From AP-15 sp036404275 (GTDB lineage: Bacteria; Pseudomonadota; Alphaproteobacteria; ATCC43930; CGMCC-115725): a stretch of 64,000 nucleotides of DNA. The position numbers were made by a program, and so were the translations under genes. The stretch spans positions 16,063 to 80,062 of the forward strand of contig DASXAM010000132.1 of NCBI GenBank assembly GCA_036404275.1. Reading direction: 5' to 3'. How positions within the stretch are numbered: the first letter of the stretch is position 1; each line of letters begins with the position of its first letter. The notes under the pieces were generated by a model, which did not search any database, was not told where the DNA came from, and saw only the letters and a list, made by a program, of their open reading frames with translations. Positions 43,087-51,239 of this stretch are shown piece after piece.

Positions 43087-44029
43087 GGATGCTTTGCCCC
43101 CGACGGGCGGCGTCGAGCAATTCGGCGAGGCTGAGCCGGTCGAGGTATTCGGTCCAGGATCGGGGCTCGTAGAAATATTTGTCGAGGTATTCTCGCATGG
43201 CGGCTTCGGGGTCGTGCCGCAGCGAGGCGGCGTAGCGGTCGAGATGCGCGAACATCGGCTCGTAGAGGCCGTAGCATTCGTGCGGGGCGGCGCCGAACGG
43301 CGCCTCGACCACCGCGTCCACCGCGAAAAAAGGGATTTTCGTCTGGTCGGGCGTGCGGCGGATCTGGTCGTTCGAGACGATCCGCTCGGCGCTGAGGATT
43401 ACCCGGTTTGCCGCCATCGCCAGATCGAGATCCATAAACGGCAGCCCATCGATCTGGGCGTTGCCGTAGGCGTCGCAGCGCTGGACATGGATCAGCGCCA
43501 CATCGGGGTTGAGCGCCGGCACCAGCGCCAGCTTTTCGCCGGTAAACGGGCAGTCGATCACGCGCGCGTCGGGGAGCTGTGCCAACACGTCCGAACCCAG
43601 CATCGAGCGCATCGGTAAAAACGGCACGCCCATCGCACCGGCGCGAAAGCGCAGCCCCATCGCCAGATGGCTCCATTCCTCGAAGCGGGCGCGGCCGGTC
43701 TCGGTATAGGCGCGCATGATCCGCGACACGCCCCAGACGATCCCCAGGCTGAACCAGCTCGTCACCAGGTGGCGGCTGGCCCCGGCAGCAAACAGCAATT
43801 CGCCCTCGTTCGAGCTGATGCCGCGGGCGCAGACGAGATCGCGGCGGCCGGCACGGATCAGCGCCCAGACCAGCGCCAAGGGTGTGCGCGAGAGCGTGCT
43901 GCCGCCGATCCCGACCATGGCGCCGTCGGGCACCAGCGCCGCCGCCTCGGCGAGCGACATCACCTTCTCGCGCAGGCTCCGGTCGCGCTCTCGCGTGCGC
44001 CGGCAGAGCTCGTCATAGGCGAGAGTCAC
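43076..44029 (-). CDS. CoA-transferase subunit A (glutaconate/IpdA-like)
   Basis: A 317-residue CoA-transferase large subunit. SLAEAAALVPDGAMVGIGGSTLSRTPLAL is the N-terminal CoA-transferase glycine-rich motif; later NPDVALIHVQRCDAYGNAQIDG is the family signature. It forms the two-subunit enzyme with the downstream gene. Its start overlaps the PLP-enzyme stop by ATGA, so these three genes are coupled. Confidence 0.87.
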   Translation of the reverse strand: MTLAYDELCRRTRERDRSLREKVMSLAEAAALVPDGAMVGIGGSTLSRTPLALVWALIRAGRRDLVCARGISSNEGELLFAAGASRHLVTSWFSLGIVWGVSRIMRAYTETGRARFEEWSHLAMGLRFRAGAMGVPFLPMRSMLGSDVLAQLPDARVIDCPFTGEKLALVPALNPDVALIHVQRCDAYGNAQIDGLPFMDLDLAMAANRVILSAERIVSNDQIRRTPDQTKIPFFAVDAVVEAPFGAAPHECYGLYEPMFAHLDRYAASLRHDPEAAMREYLDKYFYEPRSWTEYLDRLSLAELLDAARRGQSIHDD

Positions 44030-45522
44030 ACAGCGTCTCCAAGGCCGGCCGCGGCGTTGAACTCGACGATTAGCGCGTCGAGCGCCGGCAGGCTTTCCCG
44101 CAATTCGGCCCAGAAAGCCGGCGAGCGCCGCCGCTCGAAGGCGTCGAGCGAGACGCCGCGCTGCTCGACCCAGGTATAATAGCCGAGGTTGAAGATGCGC
44201 GAGCGCTCGTGCCGGGTCAATTCGAGCACATCGTTGTCGGCGGCGCCCAAAAGATGCTGGCCGAAGATCTCGCCGGCGCCGACCATGTCGAGCCCGTCCG
44301 GGTAATGCGCGGCAAGATATTTGCGGCGCTCGCTTTCATAGAGTGCGGCGCCGTCGGTGGCGAGGGTCAGGACGGCTTCGTCTTCGCCGAGATCGAGCCG
44401 CTTGGCCACCTTGATCGCGGCGACGACATTGGCGATCCCGGAGAGCCCGAGAAACCGCAAATCGGCGGCGAGCGCCGGGTCGATATGCCGGCGGCCGGTC
44501 AGATAGGCGCGGCCGGTATCGCTGTTGAACAACAGGTCGAGCGCCGCGGCGCTGCGGTCGGAGACGGCGACGACGAGGTCGGTGTTCATCACGTTGTGAA
44601 TGAGCGGCACATGCTTGTCGCCGATCCCCTGGATGCCGTGCTCGCCAAACCCGTTCCGCAGCAAGGTCGCGCATTCGCTGGCTTCGACAGCGACGATCGG
44701 TGTGCCGTGCCTTTCCTTCAAATAGTCGCCCGCCGCCAATGTCCCGGCAGAACCCGAGGCGGCGACAAAGGCGGCTGGCTGCAGGCCGGGGCGGCTTGCC
44801 CGCACGGCCTCGAACACGGCCGCCATGGCGTGGCCGCTGACCGCCCAATGGGCGAGGTAATTGCCGAAATCGGCGAACTGGTTGACGATCACATTCGCGG
44901 GATCGCGGCCGAGCTCATCGCATTTGTCGTAGATTTCCTTGACGTTGCTTTCCGAGCCCGGGGTACGGATGATGTCCTCGGGCTGCGCCGCCCAGTGGGC
45001 GAGCCACGTAAAGCGCTCGGCGCTCATCCCTTCCGGCAACACCGCGATGCCGCGGCAGCCGAGAATGCGCGACAGCGCTAGCCCGCCGCGGCAGAAATTG
45101 CCGGTCGAAGGCCAAACCGCGCATTGCCGTTCGGGCTCGAACCGGCCGGTCACCAGATGCGGCGCGAGACAGCCATAAGCCGCCAGCACCTTGTGCGCGC
45201 CGATCAGCGGGAAGAGCGCGGCGAGTGCGACAATGATCGGCGCCGGCACGCCGGTCAGCTGCGGCGGCAGCACCAGATGCACCGGAACCGCAGCAAGATC
45301 GCGGCGCGCGCGGTCGTTGTACCAGTGCATGCGAAAAAGATTGGCCGGACGCGGCTCGTCCGCGCCGATGCCGCCGAGCGACGCGGCGATACTTTTCGGG
45401 ATGCGCCGCGGCTCGGCGAGCTCGGCGAAGAGTGGCAACCGCACCCGGTTTTGGGCGAGCCATGCTGCCGCACGATCGCGCGCAGTCCGATCCAGGACGC
45501 TCGTCGCGACCGCCTCATCCAT
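44026..45522 (-). CDS. PLP-dependent fold-type II enzyme of unknown substrate
   Basis: A 498-residue protein of the tryptophan-synthase-beta superfamily. The probable PLP lysine is in FPLIGAHKVLAAYGCL, like the G-x-H-K of TrpB and cysteine synthase; AVWPSTGNFCRGGLALSR and VAASGSAGTLAAGDYL contact PLP in this fold. The usual S-x-K-x-R region of cysteine synthases is absent, so it forms a separate subfamily. Upstream-most gene of the operon with the CoA-transferase and LLM oxidoreductase; the substrate could be an amino acid or a CoA thioester-linked analogue. Confidence 0.8.
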   Translation of the reverse strand: MDEAVATSVLDRTARDRAAAWLAQNRVRLPLFAELAEPRRIPKSIAASLGGIGADEPRPANLFRMHWYNDRARRDLAAVPVHLVLPPQLTGVPAPIIVALAALFPLIGAHKVLAAYGCLAPHLVTGRFEPERQCAVWPSTGNFCRGGLALSRILGCRGIAVLPEGMSAERFTWLAHWAAQPEDIIRTPGSESNVKEIYDKCDELGRDPANVIVNQFADFGNYLAHWAVSGHAMAAVFEAVRASRPGLQPAAFVAASGSAGTLAAGDYLKERHGTPIVAVEASECATLLRNGFGEHGIQGIGDKHVPLIHNVMNTDLVVAVSDRSAAALDLLFNSDTGRAYLTGRRHIDPALAADLRFLGLSGIANVVAAIKVAKRLDLGEDEAVLTLATDGAALYESERRKYLAAHYPDGLDMVGAGEIFGQHLLGAADNDVLELTRHERSRIFNLGYYTWVEQRGVSLDAFERRRSPAFWAELRESLPALDALIVEFNAAAGLGDAV

Positions 45523-45588
45523 GGCCGCGTAGCCGCGAGGCGAAGCCGGCAGCCTCCGCCACCGGAACCCGCGCCAAATCGAGCGCGG

Positions 45589-46320
45589 CTATTTTTCGCC
45601 CAGCTGGGCCCCGTCGAGACCGCAGCGGACGCATTTGGCGAGCGTGAAGGTCACCGTCCCGGAATCGTCCGGGGCCTCGAACTTGACCGGCACGCCGTGG
45701 CTGTCGATCCACACGGTGTAGCGGTCGTGGCCGTCGATCTCGTATTTGCGGGTCGATACCGAGCTGCCGTCGATCGTCACCGCGGTCGGCTTGCCGCCGC
45801 TGACGCGCACCGGCTCGACCTTGCCGTTGTCCGGTCGCATCATCGCGCTCGAGCCGACGAAGTTGGCCGACCATGGGTTGGCCGGGTGAACCGTAGCGGG
45901 CGCGCTAAAGGTGCCCAACGGCGAGGTGATGACAAAGCTGTTGCCGCGCGCGACACCCTTGACCTCTTTCGGCCCGGACCCTTTGTCGGTCACGCCGTCG
46001 AACGAAACGAGGCGATTGCCTTCCCAACGTTCGGTGCGCCGCGCATCTTCGCGATGCATCGTAACGCCGAGCATCTTGACCTCGAAATGCGCGCTAGTCA
46101 TGACCATCGTGCCGGTGCCGATCGGCTCGATCGTGTTGATGTAGGTGCCGATATTGCCGAAGACCGAGTGGGTCACACGGTAGATCAGCTGTGTCGGCGC
46201 TCCTGCTGCGACAGCCGGGCCCATGCCGGCGAGGAGGGCAAGCCCGGCGATGGCGACGATGGGCAGAACCGCCGCCAGGCACGGAATTCGCCGCCGTGAA
46301 CCCAGGTAATTTTTGGACAT
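45589..46320 (-). CDS. Exported DUF6134-like hypothetical protein
   Basis: A 243-residue protein with an N-terminal signal peptide (MSKNYLGSRRRIPCLAAVLP, then a hydrophobic stretch ending GPAVAAGA). The mature domain has RVTHSVFGNIGTYINTIEPIGTG and RKYEIDGHDRYTVWIDSHGVPVKFE, a beta-rich pattern I associate with the DUF6134 group of secreted proteins. Two cysteines near the C-terminus (KCVRCGLDG) could bind metal or form a disulfide. I start at the ATG at 46320. Function unknown. Confidence 0.68.
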   Translation of the reverse strand: MSKNYLGSRRRIPCLAAVLPIVAIAGLALLAGMGPAVAAGAPTQLIYRVTHSVFGNIGTYINTIEPIGTGTMVMTSAHFEVKMLGVTMHREDARRTERWEGNRLVSFDGVTDKGSGPKEVKGVARGNSFVITSPLGTFSAPATVHPANPWSANFVGSSAMMRPDNGKVEPVRVSGGKPTAVTIDGSSVSTRKYEIDGHDRYTVWIDSHGVPVKFEAPDDSGTVTFTLAKCVRCGLDGAQLGEK

Positions 46321-46488
46321 GATGTCCCCCCAACCAAAGCGGACAGCCGCAGTGCCAATCCGTGGATCCGAGCGGGCAAACAATCCACGAAATTGACGCG
46401 CTAGCACACGAAGCATACTCCCTGTCGCCGCCCGGTCAAAGCAAATATCGTCCAGGCGGGTTTCGACATCGGCGGCGGCGCGGGCCGA

Positions 46489-47418
46489 TCATTCAGGTTT
46501 GGCACGGATTTCTCTGGCGATCTCCTTTTGCTGATCGAATTCCTGTCGCCGGCGCTGCACTTCTTCCGGCGACAACCGGTCGATGTTCGAGTAGTCGAGC
46601 TTCCACGCCGGATCGGTGCTCCAGCGCAGCGGCGACTGCACGGTCGTGCGCGGCGCCGGCGCCGCTTCCAGGAGGCGCAGCGCCAGATCGAGGGTCACGG
46701 CCTGCGAGTCGGGGTCGTGCGGACGGCCGGCCGCATTGCCGAGCGGGAAATCACTGAACAGAAAGCGCGGAACGCCGCAATGTTCGACGATGTCCTTGGC
46801 GCAGCCCATGACCACCGTCGCGATGCCGTTTGCTTCCAAATGCCGGGCGGCCAGGCTCACGGTCTGGTGGCACACCGGTCAGTTGGCAACGAGGATCGCG
46901 GCCTCGGCGGCATCTTCGCGGCACCGCGCCAACAGCTCCGGGCAATCTCGCTCGATCGTGGCGCGCTGGCTGCGATCGGTCGGCGCACCATGGAACCGCG
47001 GCGCTATCGGGCCTATCCGGCCTGCGACCGCCGCGCGCCGCAATTGGGGTAGCGGAAACCAGGTATTCCGGTCTTCCGCCGTGGTATGCGCCCGGTCATA
47101 GGCCAGGTGCGAGATGCGCAGATCGTGATCCTCGCCGCTATCGCCCGAATAGACCCGGTAGAATTTGGCGGCGGCGTTGTAGGCCGCACCCGGACCCTGA
47201 TCGCCTTTGTCCGGCTGATAGGGGGCGGCGGTCGTTATCAGCGCGACCCGTGCCTCTGCTAGCGGCTTCGCCAAGGGCCGGAACGGCACCTCGGCATAAT
47301 GCGCCCAGCGATATGGCGCGCCGTAGCCGAGCGCCGCGTAGTATTCGGCAATCCGCCGCATATAGGGGATCGGCAGGTCGTAATCGGCGGCAAACCCCGG
47401 AATTTCTCGCTCGCTCAT
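46489..47418 (-). CDS. Putative selenoprotein of the glycine/betaine reductase B (GrdB) family, Sec encoded by in-frame TGA
   Basis: The reading frame from the ATG at 47418 (MSEREIPGFAADYD, with AGGAGAGCGG upstream) runs 179 codons to a TGA at 46881-46879. It then continues in the same frame without interruption for 129 more codons to a normal stop at 46489. Across the TGA the protein reads ILVAN-U-PVCHQTVSLAARHL. In Cys-containing relatives of this GrdB/PrdB-like family the position is, to my knowledge, Cys in a C-P-V-C-H-Q-T motif, so U-x-x-C is a redox pair (Sec180, Cys183). Both sides of the TGA belong to one family: LPIPYMRRIAEYYAALGYG before it and DIVEHCGVPRFLFSDFPLGN after it. A candidate bSECIS hairpin follows. 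Two separate genes or a pseudogene are the alternatives. Confidence 0.82.
46843..46881 (-). promoter_or_regulatory. Candidate bacterial SECIS element with UGA Sec codon
   Basis: The TGA (46881-46879) is followed after 11 bases by a stem-loop: CCAG (46867-46864), a 9-base loop ACCGTGAGC containing G-T, and CTGG (46854-46851). A lower stem may form between CCGG at 46878-46875 and CCGG at 46846-46843. The spacing equals the 11 bases I recall for the upper stem of E. coli fdhF. Found by eye; stability was not computed. Confidence 0.45.
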
Positions 47419-47431
47419 CGCCGCTCTCCTC

Positions 47432-48400
47432 TCAGTTCTCGAAGCCGAAGAGGCGCTGGGCATTGTGGTTGAGGATTTTGTCGAGGTCGGCCGGTGCGAG
47501 GCCGAGCCGCGATATGTAGGCGAAGGTCTCCTTGTAGGCTTCGTAATCCTGCAATACCGGATAGTCGCTGCCGGTGACGAGATGGTCGGCGCCAAACGCT
47601 TCGAGCGCGCAGGTGAAAGCCGCCTTCGAGCCGTAGCATACGGTGTCGTAATAGAATTTTTTGGCGGAGACCGACGGCGCCTCGGCCAGGTTCGGATGAC
47701 CGCTCGGGCTCTGGCCTTGCTTGTCAAGCCGGTTCAGCAGCATCGGGATCGGGCCGCCGAGATGCGGCACGATAAATTTGATGTTCGGATAGCGATGCGG
47801 GATTTGCCTGGCGATCACGTGCAGCACAAAGCTCGCGTCCTCGAGCGAGGTACCGACCGAGGCGGTGTAGCGGTAGCCGGTGATAAACGGCGAGCAGATG
47901 CCGGTGCCGGCAGGATGGACGAAGAGCACTGCGCCTCGTCGGTTCATCTCGGCATAGATCGGCTCGAACTCGGTTTCGGCGACCGACCGGTTGAGGCAGC
48001 TGATGTTCATGTTGACGCCGACGCAGCCGAGCTGGTCGAAGCCGCGCTCCATCTCCCTCAACGCCGCGTCGATATGCGGCAATGGCAGCATGACGTAGGA
48101 GGCGATGCGCTTCGGGTAGCGGTGGGCGAGGTCGGCATAGCCGTCGTTCAGCATCTGCACCGCTTTTACGCACTCCGCCTCGTCCGGCAGGTAGGGTGGA
48201 TGGTTTGGCGACAACACCTGCTTTTCGACACCGGCTGCATCCATCAGCTCGAACCGGCCCTGGATGTCCTCCGGCGAATCCGAGAACGGGTGCCGCGCCA
48301 TGCCGCGCTTGACCGGTAGGTGCACCGGCGAGGCGAAGCGGTCGCCCATAAACTCGCTGAAATTTCGTGGGGTGTAATGCGCATGAACATCGCAGATCAT
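47432..48400 (-). CDS. Amidohydrolase (ACMSD-like)
   Basis: A 322-residue metal-dependent amidohydrolase of the aminocarboxymuconate-semialdehyde-decarboxylase branch. The N-terminal metal motif is CDVHAHYTPR (His-x-His); further ligands lie in VLFVHPAGTG, FIVPHLGGPIP and the late Asp in LVTGSDYPVLQD. The ATG at 48400 is taken as start. The selenoprotein gene begins 14 bases after its stop, so the two form an operon. Activity may be decarboxylation or hydrolysis of a carboxylated ring compound. Confidence 0.87.
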   Translation of the reverse strand: MICDVHAHYTPRNFSEFMGDRFASPVHLPVKRGMARHPFSDSPEDIQGRFELMDAAGVEKQVLSPNHPPYLPDEAECVKAVQMLNDGYADLAHRYPKRIASYVMLPLPHIDAALREMERGFDQLGCVGVNMNISCLNRSVAETEFEPIYAEMNRRGAVLFVHPAGTGICSPFITGYRYTASVGTSLEDASFVLHVIARQIPHRYPNIKFIVPHLGGPIPMLLNRLDKQGQSPSGHPNLAEAPSVSAKKFYYDTVCYGSKAAFTCALEAFGADHLVTGSDYPVLQDYEAYKETFAYISRLGLAPADLDKILNHNAQRLFGFEN

Positions 48401-48535
48401 CGGCTGGACTTTCCCGAAACGAGGTGGATCGTTGAGCGTAAGCCGCACGGTCGCAATCCGGCAAGCCGGGAGGATTCGATGGACCTGGCTCGGCCCCGCG
48501 GCTAGGCTTACACGTCCGTAAGCAAGGAGGAATCG

Positions 48536-49456
48536 ATGCGCGCTGCAACGGCATTGCCGAAGGGTTGCGTCAGAACATTGCCGACCGCGGGGCTCGCGGT
48601 CGTAGCGCTGCTGGCGGGTTCGCCGGCGCCGCGCGCCGATACCATTTTGTGGGCCAATGACGGTCGCGGCTCGCCCGGCCCGACATTGGACGAGTGGAAC
48701 ATCAACGAAGCGGCCGGCACCGGCACCTTGATCAATTCGTTCGCGGCGCCGAACCCGGTGGCGCAGCGCGGCGGCCCCGGTGGGATCGCCATCCTCGGGA
48801 CGAGCATCTACTACGGGGTCAGCAATTCCGGATCGGTGTTTCTGACCAATCCCGCCGGCGCCGATCTCGGTGTAGCCTTTGACACGGGTCTGCCCGGCAT
48901 CAGCGCGATCACCTCCGACGGCACATTTCTCTATATCGCAGCGACTGGCGACAGCTCGCTGACCGAGAAGGTGTATCAGTACACGCTCGGTGGCAACCTG
49001 GTGAACACGCTCACTCTGGTTCCGACGGCCGGTGGGCCGTTTCTGGTCGGACGGACCGGGCTCGAAATTGTCGGCGGTAATTTCGTTGCCAATCAAGGCA
49101 ACGACCAAGGCCCCTACAACAAGTTCGACTCGGCCGGAAATCTGGTCACGACGGAGTTCCTGCAGCAGACGGACGATTTCGGCTTTAGCGGCGTCGCCTT
49201 CGACGGCGCATTTTATTATGTAGCCGATGTCGAAGACCAACCGTCGATTTTTCGGGCCTTCGACGCAGCAGGGAACCTGCTGAAGGAGATTGCGCTGACC
49301 GGGTGCCCCGGACCCAACCAGCAATGCGACTTTGCCGATCTGGCGGTCGAGCATGTGGTGCCGGAGCCGACGACCCTCGGACTCGTCGTTCCTTTTCTGC
49401 TCGCGGCGGGCCTGACGTGGCGCACCCGGCGCGGCGGCACCTTCAGAACAGCGTGA
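48536..49456 (+). CDS. PEP-CTERM-anchored secreted protein
   Basis: A 306-residue exported protein. An N-terminal hydrophobic segment ends PAPRADTI, the middle has beta-propeller-like repeats (GTSIYYGVSNSGSVF, DGTFLYIAATGDSS, DGAFYYVADVED), and the C-terminus carries the full PEP-CTERM sorting signal: VPEPTTLG, a hydrophobic helix and WRTRRGG. Such proteins are sorted by an exosortase (EpsH), which is not in this window. Its 3' end overlaps the radical SAM gene by 14 bases. Confidence 0.87.
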   Translation: MRAATALPKGCVRTLPTAGLAVVALLAGSPAPRADTILWANDGRGSPGPTLDEWNINEAAGTGTLINSFAAPNPVAQRGGPGGIAILGTSIYYGVSNSGSVFLTNPAGADLGVAFDTGLPGISAITSDGTFLYIAATGDSSLTEKVYQYTLGGNLVNTLTLVPTAGGPFLVGRTGLEIVGGNFVANQGNDQGPYNKFDSAGNLVTTEFLQQTDDFGFSGVAFDGAFYYVADVEDQPSIFRAFDAAGNLLKEIALTGCPGPNQQCDFADLAVEHVVPEPTTLGLVVPFLLAAGLTWRTRRGGTFRTA

Positions 49457-50525
49457 GCTGATCGCCCCTCTGCGGCGGCGGGCGAAAGCGGGTCGTGTCG
49501 AGCGGATGGGTCTTGCGCGGGCTGAAACCGAGCCGGCGGCAGGCGCGGTCGAACCTGAGCCGCAGCATCTCGGCATAAGGACCGCTGCCGGTCATCCGTT
49601 TCGACCAGGCCGAGTCGTAAAGCCTTCCGCCATGCGCTTGTGCCACGAGCGAGAGCACATGCGCCGCCTTGTCCGGGAAATGCGCTTCGAGCCATTCGCG
49701 GAACAGCGCCTTCAATTCGAGCGGCAGGCGCAGCAGCGTATAGCCCGCCGATGACGCGCCGGCGTCGCGCGCCCGCTCCAGGATCGCTTCCATCTCGCTG
49801 TCGTTGAGGGCCGGGATCATCGGTGCGCTCAATACGCCGGCTGGGACGCCGGCGGCGGCGAGCGCGGCGATCGTTTCGAGCCGGCGCTCCGGGGTGGCGG
49901 CGCGCGGCTCCATGACCCGCGCCAGACCGCGGTCGAGCGTCGTCACCGACACCGTGACGATCGCCAATCGCTCTTTCGCCATATCGGTGAGGATGTCGAG
50001 GTCGCGCCGGATCAGCGCCGATTTGGTCACGATCGTGACCGGGTGCCGGAAATCGCGCAGCACTTCGAGGATGGCGCGGGTGACGCCGAGCCGCCGCTCG
50101 ACCGGCTGATAGGGATCGGTGTTGCTGCCCAGCGCCAAGGGGCGCGCGGTGTAGCCCCTTTTGCGCAATTCGGCCGCGAGCAGCGCCGCCGCCTGCGGCT
50201 TGTAGAACAGCCGGCTCTCGAAATCGAGGCCCGGCGACAGCCCGAGATAGGCGTGGGACGGGCGCGCATAGCAATAAATGCAGCCATGCTCGCAACCGCG
50301 ATAGGGGTTGATCGAGCGGTCGAAGCCGATATCGGGCGAGTCGTTGCGGGCGATGATGGTACGCGTCGCATCGACACCGAGCGTCGTCTTCAGTGGCAGC
50401 GGCTCGCGATCACCGCTCCCCCAGCCGTCGTCGAACGGCACCCGCTTTTCGTTCTCGAAGCGGCCGCTGCCGTTGCTCGCCGCCCCGCGTCCCTTGCGCT
50501 CTTGCGCCATGCCCGGCATATCCAT
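49443..50525 (-). CDS. PA0069-family radical SAM protein
   Basis: A 360-residue radical SAM enzyme. The iron-sulfur motif is YRGCEHGCIYCYARPSH (C-x3-C-x2-C); before it INPYRG is the PA0069-type signature, and after it SGLDF/FESRLFYKPQAA, LGSNTDPYQPVERRLGVTRAIL and MTGSGPYAEMLRLRF. The substrate is unknown. The ATG at 50525 (MDMPGMAQERKG) is 21 bases from the divergent TIGR04283 gene, so the two share a promoter region. Confidence 0.89.
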   Translation of the reverse strand: MDMPGMAQERKGRGAASNGSGRFENEKRVPFDDGWGSGDREPLPLKTTLGVDATRTIIARNDSPDIGFDRSINPYRGCEHGCIYCYARPSHAYLGLSPGLDFESRLFYKPQAAALLAAELRKRGYTARPLALGSNTDPYQPVERRLGVTRAILEVLRDFRHPVTIVTKSALIRRDLDILTDMAKERLAIVTVSVTTLDRGLARVMEPRAATPERRLETIAALAAAGVPAGVLSAPMIPALNDSEMEAILERARDAGASSAGYTLLRLPLELKALFREWLEAHFPDKAAHVLSLVAQAHGGRLYDSAWSKRMTGSGPYAEMLRLRFDRACRRLGFSPRKTHPLDTTRFRPPPQRGDQLTLF

Positions 50526-50546
50526 GCGGGATATCTTGCCGCGACA

Positions 50547-51239
50547 ATGCGAACTTTTCAAGAACAAATTTTATCGGCCGTAATTCCGACGCTGAACGCG
50601 GCTGCGAGCCTGCCGCAAACCTTGGCGATAATCGCCGGGTCGCCGATCGTGCGCGAAATCATCATCGTCGATGGCGGCTCGTCCGACCAAACCCGCGCGA
50701 TGGCGCAAGGGCCCGGCATCCGGGTCATCGTCGCGGCACGCGGTCGGGGCAATCAGCTGGCGGCCGGGGCAAAGGCGGCGGTGGGCGAATGGCTGCTGTT
50801 TCTGCACGCCGATTGCCGGCTCGAACCCGATTGGGAAGACGTGGTCGCCGACTTCGTCGCGGCTGACGGCGCATCGGGTCGGGCCGGATATTTCGACCTT
50901 GCGCTCGACGACACGGCGCCGGCGGCGCGCCGGCTCGAACGGCTCGTTGCCTGGCGCTGCCGTGTCTTGGTCCTGCCTTATGGCGATCAGGGGTTGCTGA
51001 TCTCGCGCGCTCTTTATGACGCGGTCGGCGGGTTTGCTCCGATCCCGCTGATGGAGGATGTCGATCTCGCCCGTCGGCTCGGCCGCCGCCGGCTCGCCCC
51101 GATCGGCGCGCGCTGCCTCACCTCGGCCGCTCGCTATCGGAATAGCGGCTATTGGCGCCGGCCGATGCGAAACCTGTGCTGTCTTGCCTGTTATTTCGCC
51201 GGAATGCCGCCCGCGCGGATCGCCCGGCTTTACGGTTGA
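50547..51239 (+). CDS. TIGR04283-type glycosyltransferase
   Basis: A 230-residue GT-A glycosyltransferase. LSAVIPTLNAAASLPQTL and EIIIVDGGSSDQTRAMA form the nucleotide-sugar site, and LFLHADCRLEPDWED is the DxD-like region; IPLMEDVDLARRLGRR is the acceptor-side motif. This subfamily (TIGR04283) is annotated as arsenosugar biosynthesis-associated. It overlaps the next gene by one base (TGATG). ATG at 50547 is chosen because the domain begins directly after it. Confidence 0.85.
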   Translation: MRTFQEQILSAVIPTLNAAASLPQTLAIIAGSPIVREIIIVDGGSSDQTRAMAQGPGIRVIVAARGRGNQLAAGAKAAVGEWLLFLHADCRLEPDWEDVVADFVAADGASGRAGYFDLALDDTAPAARRLERLVAWRCRVLVLPYGDQGLLISRALYDAVGGFAPIPLMEDVDLARRLGRRRLAPIGARCLTSAARYRNSGYWRRPMRNLCCLACYFAGMPPARIARLYG

